Below, in pieces: positions 1 through 9,119 of a stretch of DNA of 19,943 nucleotides. The stretch is from Aliicoccus sp041838435. GTDB taxonomy: Bacteria; Bacillota; Bacilli; Staphylococcales; Salinicoccaceae. Position 1 is the stretch's first letter. Each line of letters begins with the position of its first letter. A model generated the notes under the pieces. It saw nothing but the letters and a program-made list of their open reading frames with translations. It was not told where the DNA came from and did no database searches. The position numbers and the translations under genes are program-made. Location of the stretch: the NCBI GenBank assembly GCA_041838435.1, contig JBGYPO010000012.1:1-19943 (forward strand). Direction: 5' to 3'.

Positions 1-58
1 GGTTTGGACTTTTTTGTGTTGGATTTGGTTGATGCTGGGATAAGGATAAAAATTGACT

Positions 59-510
59 CATGGTAACTCACACCGTTTTTCGGTCCTGAGTTACCATGAA
101 AACTAAACCCTGGCTACTTCACAGCAATTTTCGAGCTCGAACTAGCCGGCATCAGATTAGATCTGACTATTAACCAGGATTCTACCGATTGAAAAATATT
201 TAAAAGAATAGAAACGTTCCTCAACTCGGTATTTTTTAGGTTGGAATAGATATTAAAATATCTCGTGCTAACTCACCGCATTTTTCGAACCTGAGTTGGC
301 ACGAAATCAAAATCCATGTTAACTCGAGGCACTGTTTGAGCTTGAGTTAGCACGAAAACAAAAACCCTCTCTACTTTAGACATTTTTTTCAAGCTTGAAG
401 TAGCGATGACATTTTGTTGCCTGCCAATTCACATTGAATTATCAATCCAAATTGGCAGGATAAAACAAAAGCTGCCAATTCAAAGCAATTTTCAGCCTTG
501 AGTTGGCAGC
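59..510. repeat. Cluster of about seven diverged stem-loop repeats
   Basis: This gene-free stretch is a series of inverted repeats. Examples are 59-70/87-98 (12 perfect pairs), 112-120/139-147 (one mismatch), 264-275/292-303 (one mismatch), 315-325/344-354 (imperfect), 420-429/450-459 (10 perfect pairs) and 471-482/499-510 (one mismatch), plus a weak unit near 369-405. Several share an inner arm AACTCA or AATTCA pairing with TGAGTT, and a loop of about 16-20 nt with a T-rich core such as ATTTTCGA or GTTTTTCGG. The outer arm bases differ between units but stay complementary, so the hairpins look maintained. I see no coding sequence in 1-527. The same family appears as a tandem array at 16558-16998. 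Confidence 0.8.
461..510 (-). terminator. Rho-independent terminator after the amylopullulanase gene
   Basis: Read on the minus strand, the arms at 499-510 and 471-482 form a 12-bp stem with one mismatch. It is followed at once by TTTTGTTTT (462-470 complement). It lies 18 nt beyond the stop codon of the 528-6902 gene. The hairpin is also the rightmost member of the stem-loop cluster, so a family member appears to serve as the terminator here. Confidence 0.7.
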
Positions 511-527
511 CTCAACCAACCATCACC

Positions 528-3500
528 CTACTGCACGACTAAAACTGCTGTTCCACCTTCTACATTTCCAGGAATTTCGATCTCAACCATCTGATCGTCA
601 TCCACGACGTAACTTACATCGTTATAGAGATCCATCAACTCAGTACCCGCTTCAAAGTCAACTTCAAAACTAGAAACAACAGCATCCTCACCGATATTCA
701 GCCCGACCAATACTTGTTCGTCTTCCCAGTTTCTAGAAAACAGTGAGTAGCCGTCATCATCTGATCCTGCAACAAACATTCTATCCCCTTTAGAGAACAC
801 GACTGAATAGTCTGCACGAATGTTTAACAGTTTCTGGTAGTGTTCGTGCATTTCGGAACCATCAACACGATCCCAGTCGAAGTCATAGCGGTTTTCACTA
901 AATTCGCCGGCATCCATGTTGCCCGCTGACACGCCGCTCATTCCGATTTCTTCTCCGTAATACACGACCGGTTGTCCTTTAGCCGTAATCTGCAAGGCCG
1001 CAGCAACTTTAAACAAGTCTTCATCATCCCCTGCTGCCGCCACTAAAAATCCGTCTTCATCGTGACTGCTCAAAAACTGTCCGAGCATCGCAACATTATC
1101 AATTTGTTCATTTCTCTCTGCTAAGTTCGCTTCCACGCTCTCAATATTCCCTGAGATAAAGTTCTGCGCTTGCGATTTAAAGTTGAAATCAAGCAATGAA
1201 TCCATGCGACCTGTGTTCAACTGGTCTGCTGTATTATTCACACTTGCGCCAAACCATTCACCTATCAATTTGAAGTCTGGTTTCAACAATGTCAGCTCAT
1301 TTTTAAACGCATTCCATGTCGTATTATCGACATGCTTCACTGTATCTACTCTGAAGAAATCAATCGTGTTACCATTGTCCGTTCTCACACGCTCGATCCA
1401 ATCCGTTTGCCATTCGATAATTTGGTCACGCACTGCCGCATCTTCTGTCACCAAGTCTGGCAATCCGTCCAGCTCACTCATCGTCTCGCTACCTAACACG
1501 ACATCTTCACGAATCATGCCTTCAAATACTGCCCGGTCTTCATCTGTTGGGAACAGTGGAATATCCTCTCCAGAATCGGTTGGCTTTAATCCATATCCAG
1601 TATGGTTCAACACAACATCGACCATGATTTTAATGTCACGGTCATGTGCTTCATCAATTAAAGTTTTAAACGTTTCTAAATCACCAAAATGCTCATCGAT
1701 TTCTGTAAAGTCTTTCGCCCAATACCCATGATATCCGTATTGAGATTCATCTTGACCATGCCTTTGATCGTGATCGATATTATCAACAATTGGTGAAATC
1801 CAAATCGTGTTAATACCAAGTTCATCCAAGTAATCTAAGTTATTAATAATCCCTTGGAAGTCACCACCATGATAGCTTTCAGGATGGTCTGTGTCATAAC
1901 CGACATCGTGTGGGTCATTATTCGATTCATCTCCATCGCTAAAACGGTCCAACAGCATGAAGTAAATGCGGGCTTCATCCCAATCAAAATCCGCGCCATC
2001 ACGGACTTCTCTCTCAATAACCTCCACAGACACTTCTGACGCGTGGTGATTACCAAATTCATCGACCAGAGTCACAGGTAAAACCTTCTCACCAACGCTC
2101 GTGCCTTCAACAACTGCTATCGTATGTGCCATCAGTTCAACATCGAACTCAACTGCTTCAGGTCCACCGACTTCAGTCAAATCGATAAAACCTCTTGAAA
2201 ATTCTGCATCGTTACTGCTGCTTGCATCAATCGTTACAACAGCATGCTCTTGATAAGAGATAGCCTCAGGTGTAACTGACGTTTCGATTGAAACGTCCAA
2301 TTGCTCATAGCTAAAATTACCCTCGGCATGTGGATCTTCGACTTCAGTCGGTTGCCCATCTTGAGTCACTAAGAAGCTATATTCATAGTCACCGGTCTTA
2401 ACGCCGACAACTGTATATACGAAGTAGTTGTTTGTTGCATCATAAGTCATCTCATACGTATCTTCGAAACCTTCCCCAACGAGTTGGAGTTCAACACTGT
2501 CAATCGTATCTAGTTCATCCGCCAGATAAAGTGCAGGATCTCTATAGAAGAAAGTTACATTACCATTCACTATTTCTGGTCCATTAATCGATGGTGCTTG
2601 GTCGAATTCACCGACACCTTCGTAAACAGTCACTTTCGTAATCTGTTCATTTGGATCTATTTCAATCATACGGTCTTCGTTGTAATCATCCTCTGCTTCC
2701 CAATCACCTTGACGAATTTTGAAACCAATCTCTGTCGTATTCTGACCGATTTCGATATTTGCAACTGCACCTTCATCGGTTACTTCATCAAATAAAATCT
2801 CATCGTCTTGTGCACCTGTGTTCCATACCCACACGTTCCAACCATCGTAATCTTGATCTTCACGCACGTATGTGAGTTGAACAACACGTGATTCAATTTC
2901 TTTAATCGAATCATTCTCATAGTAAACTCTCGGGTCTAAGGCGTTTATCCACACTTCAACTTCTGTCTCGCCTTCTGGAATAGAAATGACTCGGTCCATT
3001 TCTTGCTGTGACCAGTCGCCTGGTCGTGTAATCATTGTAATCTCATCAAGTGGTAAACTTACCGTCGCTTGTGCATAGCCATCTTCAGTTTCTTCAGTAA
3101 ATGCATGTGCATCGCCTTCGATACCTTCACCGAATATCCACATATCCCAGTCCATTTGTGAATCATCAGAACGTGAGTAATTTATCGTGTAGTGGTACAT
3201 TTCATCGAGGACGACCACCGTGTGTGTTGTCTCTGCACCAACACTTGTCACAACGAGTTCGATTATTGATTCTGCCTCAGCATCATCTGGAATCCTTAAT
3301 GTATTTTCATCTAGTTCGACGCCATTGAACGTTTCAGAAATAGAATACTCCACGTCAACTTCTGACTCTTCACCTTCGTGGTCGACATAAATTGTCGTAA
3401 ATGAAACCTCAGTGCCCGCTTCAACTTCTGTCGCACCTTCAACGCGCAATCCAGGCACGATTAACTCATTATTCGTATTTTCTAATTCCACATCATTTAA

Positions 3501-6500
3501 TGGGTCGTTGGTCCATTCATTATTGACGAACAATTTATACTCATATACACCCGGTTCAAGTTCAGCTGTGTAAGACCAGACCGATTCTTCGCCTTCTTCC
3601 ATCATGAATGCTGACTCGTCCCATTCGTTAAAACTACCTGGGACACCAACACTTGTCGTGTTGGCATCGCCTTCGAAGTAAAATGTGACTGTGCCGTCTT
3701 CGTTTAAGACAGGGCTGTTTACGCCAGTACTTTCAGATGAGTCGTCTTCTGTTACAGAATCATCCACTTCAACATCCGCATCTTCATCACCGACTAATTC
3801 ATTGTCAAACTCATCGCTCACTCTAACAATTACCGCTGTCAACGGCTCGAGTGTGACTTTATCAGCCTCTAAAGTCACACCCACTGGATCAGCAATTGCT
3901 TCAGTGCCAGCAGTTTCACGATCGACGATAACATCACCGCCATTTAAGTCTGCCGGTAAAGTAAATTCTCGCTCCACTTCATCAGTGTTCACAAGTACAT
4001 AGAACGCATCGCCATCTGATGACTCAGCACAGTAAACGATCGCCAAGTCTTCATCTTCGATTTCTGGTACATCAATTAATGAAACAGATTCTTCAACTTC
4101 ATCCATCGTCCCTTTGCTAAATGCATCGGTACTTCTGCGAAGCTCAATTAATCCTTTAGTATAAGCACGAGTCTGTGTATTAATAGGATATGCTTCTTCA
4201 TCCGTTGCTTTCGCCCACTCAAATCGATTGATAATATCCGTAGAGTCATATGAATCATGGATAAAGTACGGATACTCGAAAGGCTCTCCGTCTTCATCTG
4301 TCATGAACGTAGACTTGTATGGCACATCCGCTTCATCCACCGGTTCAATGAAGTCTGGATGTTTGAACTGTTTCGTGCGTCCATATTCCTGACCGGCATG
4401 GATGAACGGTGTCCCTTGTGCCGTCAGCACCATGAGGTTACCGATTCGAATGCGTTCATGAATCTCTTGTGCGTGATCTTTCGGATCCTTTTTAATCGAT
4501 TGTGCGATAACGTCATGCAGCGTCAAATTGTCGTGTGCTGCAATGTAAGGCACGACGTCTCCTGGTTCATCCGCATTGAAGTTACCTGGATTTGCAACTA
4601 AGTTATTGTAAATTGTCTCAATCGAGCGTGGACCACCTGTTAAGAACATCGGTTGACCTTCGCTACCGAAACCTGATTTCAATTCATTTCGAATTTCATC
4701 TGAGAAAGAACCCACTGCTGATGTTTGGTCCATCCATTGTTGGTCTGCAGGAATGACATTGTCCCCTGCATCACCTGCGTATGTCACCCAACCTTCACCG
4801 ATCATTAAGATGTTCGGATTGAGTGCTGCCGCTTCATCATACGCTTTTTGAATCGACTCTGAGTCATGGTCGCCCATCATATCAAAGCGGAAACCATCGA
4901 CTTTATATTCATCCACCCAATAAGTAATCGAATCGACTAAAATACGTCGTGACATCTCATGTGTCGTACCTAAACGTCCACCACCAAAACTCGTACGTGG
5001 TGTACCGTCTGCATCCATGAAGTGATAGTAGTTTGGCTCTAAATCTTCAAATAGATGCAAGCTCGCATTGTGGTTGTACACAACATCTAAAATGACACCC
5101 ATATCACGTGAATGGATTTCATCGATTAAGTTTTTAAATTCTTCGATACGCTTTGCCGGATCTTCAGGATCTTCAGAATACATACCCGTTAAGGAGAAGT
5201 AACTGTGCGGGTCATAACCCCAGTTATAGTTATTATTTGTCGAAGAATATTCATTCAAACGCTCGTCGTTAGTAAACTCATCCGCAAAAAAATAACTCAT
5301 CACAGGCAAGAGCTGAATATGTGTTACACCCAAGTCTTCGATGTAGTCGAGACGTTCGACAAACGCACTAAACGTACCGAATTGACTTTCGAGTTCATCA
5401 TCGATATCAACATCAGAAGTGAAGTCACGTACATGCACCTCATAGATAATTGCATCTTCACGTTTTTCAAAACTATCGATCGTTGCGTAATCCAATTCAG
5501 GACCGATGTCGCTCGGGTTCACAATCGCTGCTTTACCAACATAATTATCTGGATTTCCATTGTCCCAAGCCGCCATCGAACGTGCATATGGATCTAGAGC
5601 TAGAACAGTATCCCCTTCTCGCTCAATTTCAAAATGATAAAAATACCCAGTCACATCAGATAATCCAGTCGTCTCTTCATCTAAAACAACTTCCCAAACA
5701 CCTGGCGTCTCTTGTGTCATGTCGATATCGTCTCTAACAACTTCTTCTTGATTGTCTTTATGGTATAAAATGACATTCACTTGACTCGCACTTGGTGACC
5801 ACACTTTAAGTGAAGGTGTGCCTTCATCATCAAAATATAAACCTAAGTCGCCATCATACGCGTAAAGTGAATCTTTCAAACGCCAACCCATCTGAACCAA
5901 CCTTTCTTGCTCATCGATAACGAGCGTGTATGCTCCAGACTCAGGGTCAAATTCACCAGTGAGTAGAACCGTATTACTGTCATGGTCAATCGTTACTGTA
6001 GAATCTGAGAGATCATATGCTTCGCCGTCTGCATTATGTAACTCAATTAATTCCAATACTGATTCTTCATCAAGATCTTCCGTTGAGTGGAATTCAACTT
6101 CAATCTCCGTTTCTGACACGAGTTCTGCACGTGTTACGCCAACTTCACTCGAGAAGTCTGGATTCGTATACACCTGATTATCTCCTTCACGTAAAAAGAT
6201 TTGTGATTGTGTTAAATCATCAAATGATAGATCTTCTGTTTGCTCTTCAGTCTCTTTATTGAAGAATAAAAACTGAATAACAGAAGCATCTTCGGTAATT
6301 TCTAAATCAAAATACGCGCCATTGTTACCAGATGGGTCTAAGTCATGTGCACCAACTGGCCAATCTTCCGTTGGTTCAGCAACGTCTCCCCACGTCCACA
6401 GGGCCCAGTTCTCATAATCACCATCTTCACGTAAATAGTTCACACGAATTGTGTTTTCATCAGTGATGGGTTCATTCGTAAATAGCTCCCAATCACTCGT

Positions 6501-6902
6501 AATCCAAGCTTCGTTCATATCAGGTGTTTCGAGATCAAACTCCATATCTTCTGTTTGACCGTCACCTGATAATGAATTGATTAACAGACCGATACGCTGT
6601 GGATTTTCAGCGAGTTCAAAATCCATGTAGTATCCATAATCAGTTTCAACTGCATCTGTAAATGATAATGCACCAGTCGGCCAGTCATCAGATGGTGCAG
6701 CAACATCATGCCACAACCACAGTCCTAGATCATCAATGTCATCCGATAACAACGTTTCAAAATGGACTCTGAAAAAGCCATCTTCAATTTCATCGTCCTG
6801 TGCCATCGTTTCATTCGGTGTAAACATGAATAAAATCACACTGAAAATAGACACCAATGATGCGAAAATCAATCGAGACTCCTTACTCAATTTGTTCGTC
6901 AT
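528..6902 (-). CDS. Secreted bifunctional amylopullulanase with two GH13 catalytic domains
   Basis: This 2124-residue extracellular enzyme should cleave alpha-1,6 (pullulanase) and alpha-1,4 (amylase) bonds in starch, glycogen or pullulan. The signal peptide is residues 1-34, with likely cleavage after TMA. Two CBM41-like starch-binding modules (about 42-140 and 150-245) carry a W-x-W-x-D pattern. A linker domain and a CBM48-like domain (about 350-440) follow. The first catalytic domain (about 480-940) has the type I pullulanase signature YNWGYDP (559-565), DVVYNH (606-611), nucleophile D674, acid/base E703 and HD 790-791. An E-set module (about 1063-1150), two more CBM41-like modules (about 1236-1320 and 1338-1428) and Ig-like domains come next. 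The second catalytic domain (about 1640-2050) has DVVLNH (1762-1767), D1853, E1882 and HD 1947-1948. There is no LPXTG anchor, so it is probably released. The start follows AAGGGGAGAG. Composition is strongly acidic. Confidence 0.93.
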   Translation of the reverse strand: MTNKLSKESRLIFASLVSIFSVILFMFTPNETMAQDDEIEDGFFRVHFETLLSDDIDDLGLWLWHDVAAPSDDWPTGALSFTDAVETDYGYYMDFELAENPQRIGLLINSLSGDGQTEDMEFDLETPDMNEAWITSDWELFTNEPITDENTIRVNYLREDGDYENWALWTWGDVAEPTEDWPVGAHDLDPSGNNGAYFDLEITEDASVIQFLFFNKETEEQTEDLSFDDLTQSQIFLREGDNQVYTNPDFSSEVGVTRAELVSETEIEVEFHSTEDLDEESVLELIELHNADGEAYDLSDSTVTIDHDSNTVLLTGEFDPESGAYTLVIDEQERLVQMGWRLKDSLYAYDGDLGLYFDDEGTPSLKVWSPSASQVNVILYHKDNQEEVVRDDIDMTQETPGVWEVVLDEETTGLSDVTGYFYHFEIEREGDTVLALDPYARSMAAWDNGNPDNYVGKAAIVNPSDIGPELDYATIDSFEKREDAIIYEVHVRDFTSDVDIDDELESQFGTFSAFVERLDYIEDLGVTHIQLLPVMSYFFADEFTNDERLNEYSSTNNNYNWGYDPHSYFSLTGMYSEDPEDPAKRIEEFKNLIDEIHSRDMGVILDVVYNHNASLHLFEDLEPNYYHFMDADGTPRTSFGGGRLGTTHEMSRRILVDSITYWVDEYKVDGFRFDMMGDHDSESIQKAYDEAAALNPNILMIGEGWVTYAGDAGDNVIPADQQWMDQTSAVGSFSDEIRNELKSGFGSEGQPMFLTGGPRSIETIYNNLVANPGNFNADEPGDVVPYIAAHDNLTLHDVIAQSIKKDPKDHAQEIHERIRIGNLMVLTAQGTPFIHAGQEYGRTKQFKHPDFIEPVDEADVPYKSTFMTDEDGEPFEYPYFIHDSYDSTDIINRFEWAKATDEEAYPINTQTRAYTKGLIELRRSTDAFSKGTMDEVEESVSLIDVPEIEDEDLAIVYCAESSDGDAFYVLVNTDEVEREFTLPADLNGGDVIVDRETAGTEAIADPVGVTLEADKVTLEPLTAVIVRVSDEFDNELVGDEDADVEVDDSVTEDDSSESTGVNSPVLNEDGTVTFYFEGDANTTSVGVPGSFNEWDESAFMMEEGEESVWSYTAELEPGVYEYKLFVNNEWTNDPLNDVELENTNNELIVPGLRVEGATEVEAGTEVSFTTIYVDHEGEESEVDVEYSISETFNGVELDENTLRIPDDAEAESIIELVVTSVGAETTHTVVVLDEMYHYTINYSRSDDSQMDWDMWIFGEGIEGDAHAFTEETEDGYAQATVSLPLDEITMITRPGDWSQQEMDRVISIPEGETEVEVWINALDPRVYYENDSIKEIESRVVQLTYVREDQDYDGWNVWVWNTGAQDDEILFDEVTDEGAVANIEIGQNTTEIGFKIRQGDWEAEDDYNEDRMIEIDPNEQITKVTVYEGVGEFDQAPSINGPEIVNGNVTFFYRDPALYLADELDTIDSVELQLVGEGFEDTYEMTYDATNNYFVYTVVGVKTGDYEYSFLVTQDGQPTEVEDPHAEGNFSYEQLDVSIETSVTPEAISYQEHAVVTIDASSSNDAEFSRGFIDLTEVGGPEAVEFDVELMAHTIAVVEGTSVGEKVLPVTLVDEFGNHHASEVSVEVIEREVRDGADFDWDEARIYFMLLDRFSDGDESNNDPHDVGYDTDHPESYHGGDFQGIINNLDYLDELGINTIWISPIVDNIDHDQRHGQDESQYGYHGYWAKDFTEIDEHFGDLETFKTLIDEAHDRDIKIMVDVVLNHTGYGLKPTDSGEDIPLFPTDEDRAVFEGMIREDVVLGSETMSELDGLPDLVTEDAAVRDQIIEWQTDWIERVRTDNGNTIDFFRVDTVKHVDNTTWNAFKNELTLLKPDFKLIGEWFGASVNNTADQLNTGRMDSLLDFNFKSQAQNFISGNIESVEANLAERNEQIDNVAMLGQFLSSHDEDGFLVAAAGDDEDLFKVAAALQITAKGQPVVYYGEEIGMSGVSAGNMDAGEFSENRYDFDWDRVDGSEMHEHYQKLLNIRADYSVVFSKGDRMFVAGSDDDGYSLFSRNWEDEQVLVGLNIGEDAVVSSFEVDFEAGTELMDLYNDVSYVVDDDQMVEIEIPGNVEGGTAVLVVQ

Positions 6903-6927
6903 GTTCTCTCCCCTTAATCATTATTTG

Positions 6928-6950
6928 TGAAGTAATATAGTATTACTTCA
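6928..6950. promoter_or_regulatory. 23-bp perfect palindrome, candidate operator in the amylopullulanase leader
   Basis: Ten-base arms starting TGAAGTAAT (6928-6937 and 6941-6950) are perfectly complementary around a 3-base centre. The site lies between the predicted transcription start (about 6968) and the ribosome binding site, roughly +19 to +41. Its size and symmetry suit a dimeric repressor. It lacks the central CG typical of LacI-family maltose operators, so I do not name the regulator. As RNA it would form a hairpin with a 3-nt loop. Confidence 0.55.
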
Positions 6951-6955
6951 GTCTA

Positions 6956-6969
6956 AGAAAACGTTTGCA
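6956..6969 (-). promoter_or_regulatory. CcpA cre-like catabolite repression site
   Basis: On the minus strand the site reads TGCAAACGTTTTCT. It matches the cre consensus TGNNARCGNWWWCA at all fixed positions except the last. It lies at about +1 to +14 of the predicted amylopullulanase transcript, where CcpA binding would block transcription. Catabolite repression is expected for an extracellular starch-degrading enzyme in Bacillota. Confidence 0.6.
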
Positions 6970-6974
6970 TTTTA

Positions 6975-7003
6975 ATATTAACAGAAGAAAAATCGACCGA
7001 CAA
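6975..7003 (-). promoter_or_regulatory. SigA-type promoter of the amylopullulanase gene
   Basis: On the minus strand, -35 TTGTCG (6998-7003) and -10 TAATAT (6975-6980) are separated by 17 nt. The expected start is near 6968, giving a leader of about 65 nt that holds the cre-like site, the palindrome and the ribosome binding site. Confidence 0.6.
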
Positions 7004-7061
7004 GTGCATTATTATTCTAATTTTATTTAAATCATTCATTATAAACATCAAAGTTTTCCCA

Positions 7062-7090
7062 CAAAAAAAGACCTCACATCAGTGAAGTCT
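7062..7090 (-). terminator. Terminator of the M42 peptidase gene
   Basis: On the minus strand, AGACTTCAC (82-90 complement of 7082-7090) pairs with GTGAGGTCT (7069-7077) across a 4-nt loop, with one G-T wobble. A run of seven T follows. It starts 21 nt after the stop codon of the 7111-8139 gene. Confidence 0.8.
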
Positions 7091-7110
7091 CACGAATCAA
7101 AAATGCTAGT

Positions 7111-8139
7111 TTAGTTTTCAACGTAAGCGACTAACAATTTAAATGTGTTGATAAGCGCGTCAACATGCGTGCGTTCCATCCCATGACTGCTTGCAACACC
7201 AGGACCAATCAATCCAGAGCGAATGTTTGCACCAGCACTTTGCGCAGCGCTTGCATCACTGCCGTACATCGGGTAAATATCAACCGCATAATTTAGCTCC
7301 AGTCGCTTTGCGTGATTGATCAATGTAGAAGTTAACTCGTAATCATATGGACCAGATGAATCTTTCGCACAAATTGAGACATCAAACTCCGTACAATCTA
7401 AATCAAGTCCAATACAACCCATGTCGACCGCTAGAAACTCTGTAATCTCTTCAGGAATCCATGCGGCACCATGCCCCACTTCTTCATACGTCGAAATAAT
7501 AAACTTCAAGTTCGTCTTTGGTTTCACATCACCTGCATGAATTGCCTTTAATACGCTTACAAGCAATGCAACCGACGCTTTATCGTCTAGGAAACGTGAT
7601 TTAACAAAGCCTGACTCTGTAATTTGAACTTTTGGATCATAGCAAACAAAGTCACCATTTTGAATACCAAGTGCTTGTACTTCCTTCTTATTACTTACTT
7701 TCTCATCAATCTTCACAACTAAATTGTCGATATCACGACTTTTCGATGATGCGTCCTTGTGTACGTGAATCGATGGTGACGTCGAAAGTATCGTACCTGT
7801 ATATGTCTTGCCATCACGTGTAATAATTTCACAATACTCACTATCTAGCGTCGGCGTAATCGGTCCACCAATTTTAGTCAGTGCGAGTGTACCATCCGAA
7901 TTGATCGAACGTACCATAACGCCTAATGTATCGACGTGTCCACTTAAACCACGTGTAACTGAAGTATCTTCACCTTCAACCGATACGACTAAATTCCCTT
8001 TCGGTGTAATTTCTGTTGTAAAACCAAGTCCATCTACTATTGATTTCACAAAATCAATTGCATTTTTCGTATAACCAGACGGGCTGTTTATGGATAACAA
8101 CTCCGTTAGAAAATCTAAAGTTTCTTCTTTCTTAAACAT
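7111..8139 (-). CDS. M42 family metallopeptidase (deblocking aminopeptidase/FrvX-like)
   Basis: This 342-residue cytoplasmic enzyme should remove N-terminal residues from peptides, using two metal ions. M42 ligands and catalytic motifs are visible: GHVD (H68, D70), FLDDK (D185/D186), the catalytic pair in TYEEVGHG (E219/E220), VDMG (D239) and SSHGMERTH near the C-terminus (H319). Length fits the family. I chose the ATG at 8139 because GGGAGGAT sits 5 nt before it; an in-frame ATG 30 nt upstream would put that ribosome binding site inside the coding sequence. Terminators on both sides indicate a single-gene transcript. M42 proteins are often called glucanases, but aminopeptidase activity is better supported in the family. 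The exact substrate is unknown. Confidence 0.92.
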   Translation of the reverse strand: MFKKEETLDFLTELLSINSPSGYTKNAIDFVKSIVDGLGFTTEITPKGNLVVSVEGEDTSVTRGLSGHVDTLGVMVRSINSDGTLALTKIGGPITPTLDSEYCEIITRDGKTYTGTILSTSPSIHVHKDASSKSRDIDNLVVKIDEKVSNKKEVQALGIQNGDFVCYDPKVQITESGFVKSRFLDDKASVALLVSVLKAIHAGDVKPKTNLKFIISTYEEVGHGAAWIPEEITEFLAVDMGCIGLDLDCTEFDVSICAKDSSGPYDYELTSTLINHAKRLELNYAVDIYPMYGSDASAAQSAGANIRSGLIGPGVASSHGMERTHVDALINTFKLLVAYVEN

Positions 8140-8169
8140 GTTAATCCTCCCTTTTTCTCTATACAACAA

Positions 8170-8199
8170 AGTTTACCACACCGATAATTATTCAGACAA
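8170..8199 (-). promoter_or_regulatory. Possible promoter of the M42 peptidase gene
   Basis: On the minus strand, TTGTCT (8194-8199) and TAAACT (8170-8175) are 18 nt apart. The -10 match is moderate and the spacing one base long, so this is tentative. It sits just downstream of the preceding terminator, where a promoter is needed. Confidence 0.35.
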
Positions 8200-8228
8200 A
8201 ATAATAAAGACCCAACCAAAGTTGAGTC
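8198..8228 (-). terminator. Terminator of the AraC/VOC gene cluster
   Basis: On the minus strand, GACTCAAC (8221-8228) pairs with GTTGGGTC (8209-8216), one G-T wobble and a 4-nt loop, followed by TTTATTATTTT. It lies just after the stop codon of the decayed VOC gene and ends the minus-strand cluster. Confidence 0.75.
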
Positions 8229-8239
8229 CGTTTTATTAT

Positions 8240-9093
8240 TCACTCTGCATTATCCTCATAAGCTTTCTTTACATCTTCAATGCAAATTGGACCAGCGTTA
8301 TCAATTGCAGCAAACATTGCCTTCGCTTGTTTTGGGTTTGCATCCTTTAAGAGATTGTGCATTCCGACCCAGTCCACAATCCAAACGATTCCCATCTCAT
8401 CTTTTAACCAACCACCAGAATATGATTTACTGACAAGTCCATCTGAATACTTATCAATCTCTTCCTGACTATCACACTCAAGCACAAGCAACGACACAGC
8501 GTTTAAAGAAAACAAATCTTTCTCACTTGTTTAACACACTTGCAACTCATAGTTTAAGATTCTGACGGATACATGGTCGATCAAACCATTGTCAAGATAG
8601 CTAATTTCTCCAAACTCGACGTCATCAAAAATATTCTCATAGTATGTTTTCATCTCATCAATTTTACCAACCATATCATCATGCATGACCAAGCTTGGAA
8701 GAATTCCAGGTGCTTCACAATACTCATCCGCCCAAAAGTGCCAGAGGACGCCATATTTATCTTGTAACAAATACAAGTCATCTGAAAATTTCATATCTTC
8801 CACATGACTTAAGTCACCTCCACCATCTCTAAGTTTTACATGTAATTGTTCCAGTTCATGACGTCTACTTTCTGGAAACACAACCATGTAAAAAATTGCT
8901 GTAATTTATCTGGGTGATGCGGTCCACGCATCAGATAAAATTCATGGTCTAATATTCTGACATGTCTAAACTGATCGTTCTCATGATCTTTAATATATCT
9001 AGAGTCAAGCACTTCCACATCACCAAATACATCGTTATAAAAAGCAATCATTTCATCCAGATTACGATGGTTCATTATTTATGATTTTATCAT
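8240..9093 (-). pseudogene. Decayed two-domain VOC (PhnB-like) gene
   Basis: This is a broken paralogue of the intact gene at 9549-10403 and aligns with it end to end (for example NLDEMIAFYNDVFG and GGWLKD are shared). The original ATG at 9093 still has an AAGGAGAT ribosome binding site, but codon 5 is TAA (9079-9081) where the intact copy has CAA. A one-base loss in a T run (minus strand; six bases at 8890-8895) shifts the frame near residue 69. A third lesion, TAA at 8531-8533, replaces the codon for E188 of the intact copy. Beyond it the original frame continues cleanly to 8240. Three independent lesions make a sequencing artefact unlikely. It sits last in the VOC cluster, 26 nt after the single-domain gene. 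Confidence 0.88.
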
Positions 9094-9119
9094 CGTGATA
9101 TCTCCTTACAGTTCGTCAA

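Noticed and set aside
528..600. LPXTG cell-wall anchor at the amylopullulanase C-terminus
   Set aside because: The protein ends in a beta-strand region (LVVQ) with no LPXTG, hydrophobic segment or basic tail.
8140..8169. Longer M42 peptidase starting at 8169
   Set aside because: The strong GGGAGGAT ribosome binding site falls inside this extension and precedes ATG 8139 at good distance.
9054..9075. Functional internal start of the decayed VOC gene at ATG 9075
   Set aside because: There is no ribosome binding site before it, and the frame is broken again at the T run and at 8531.
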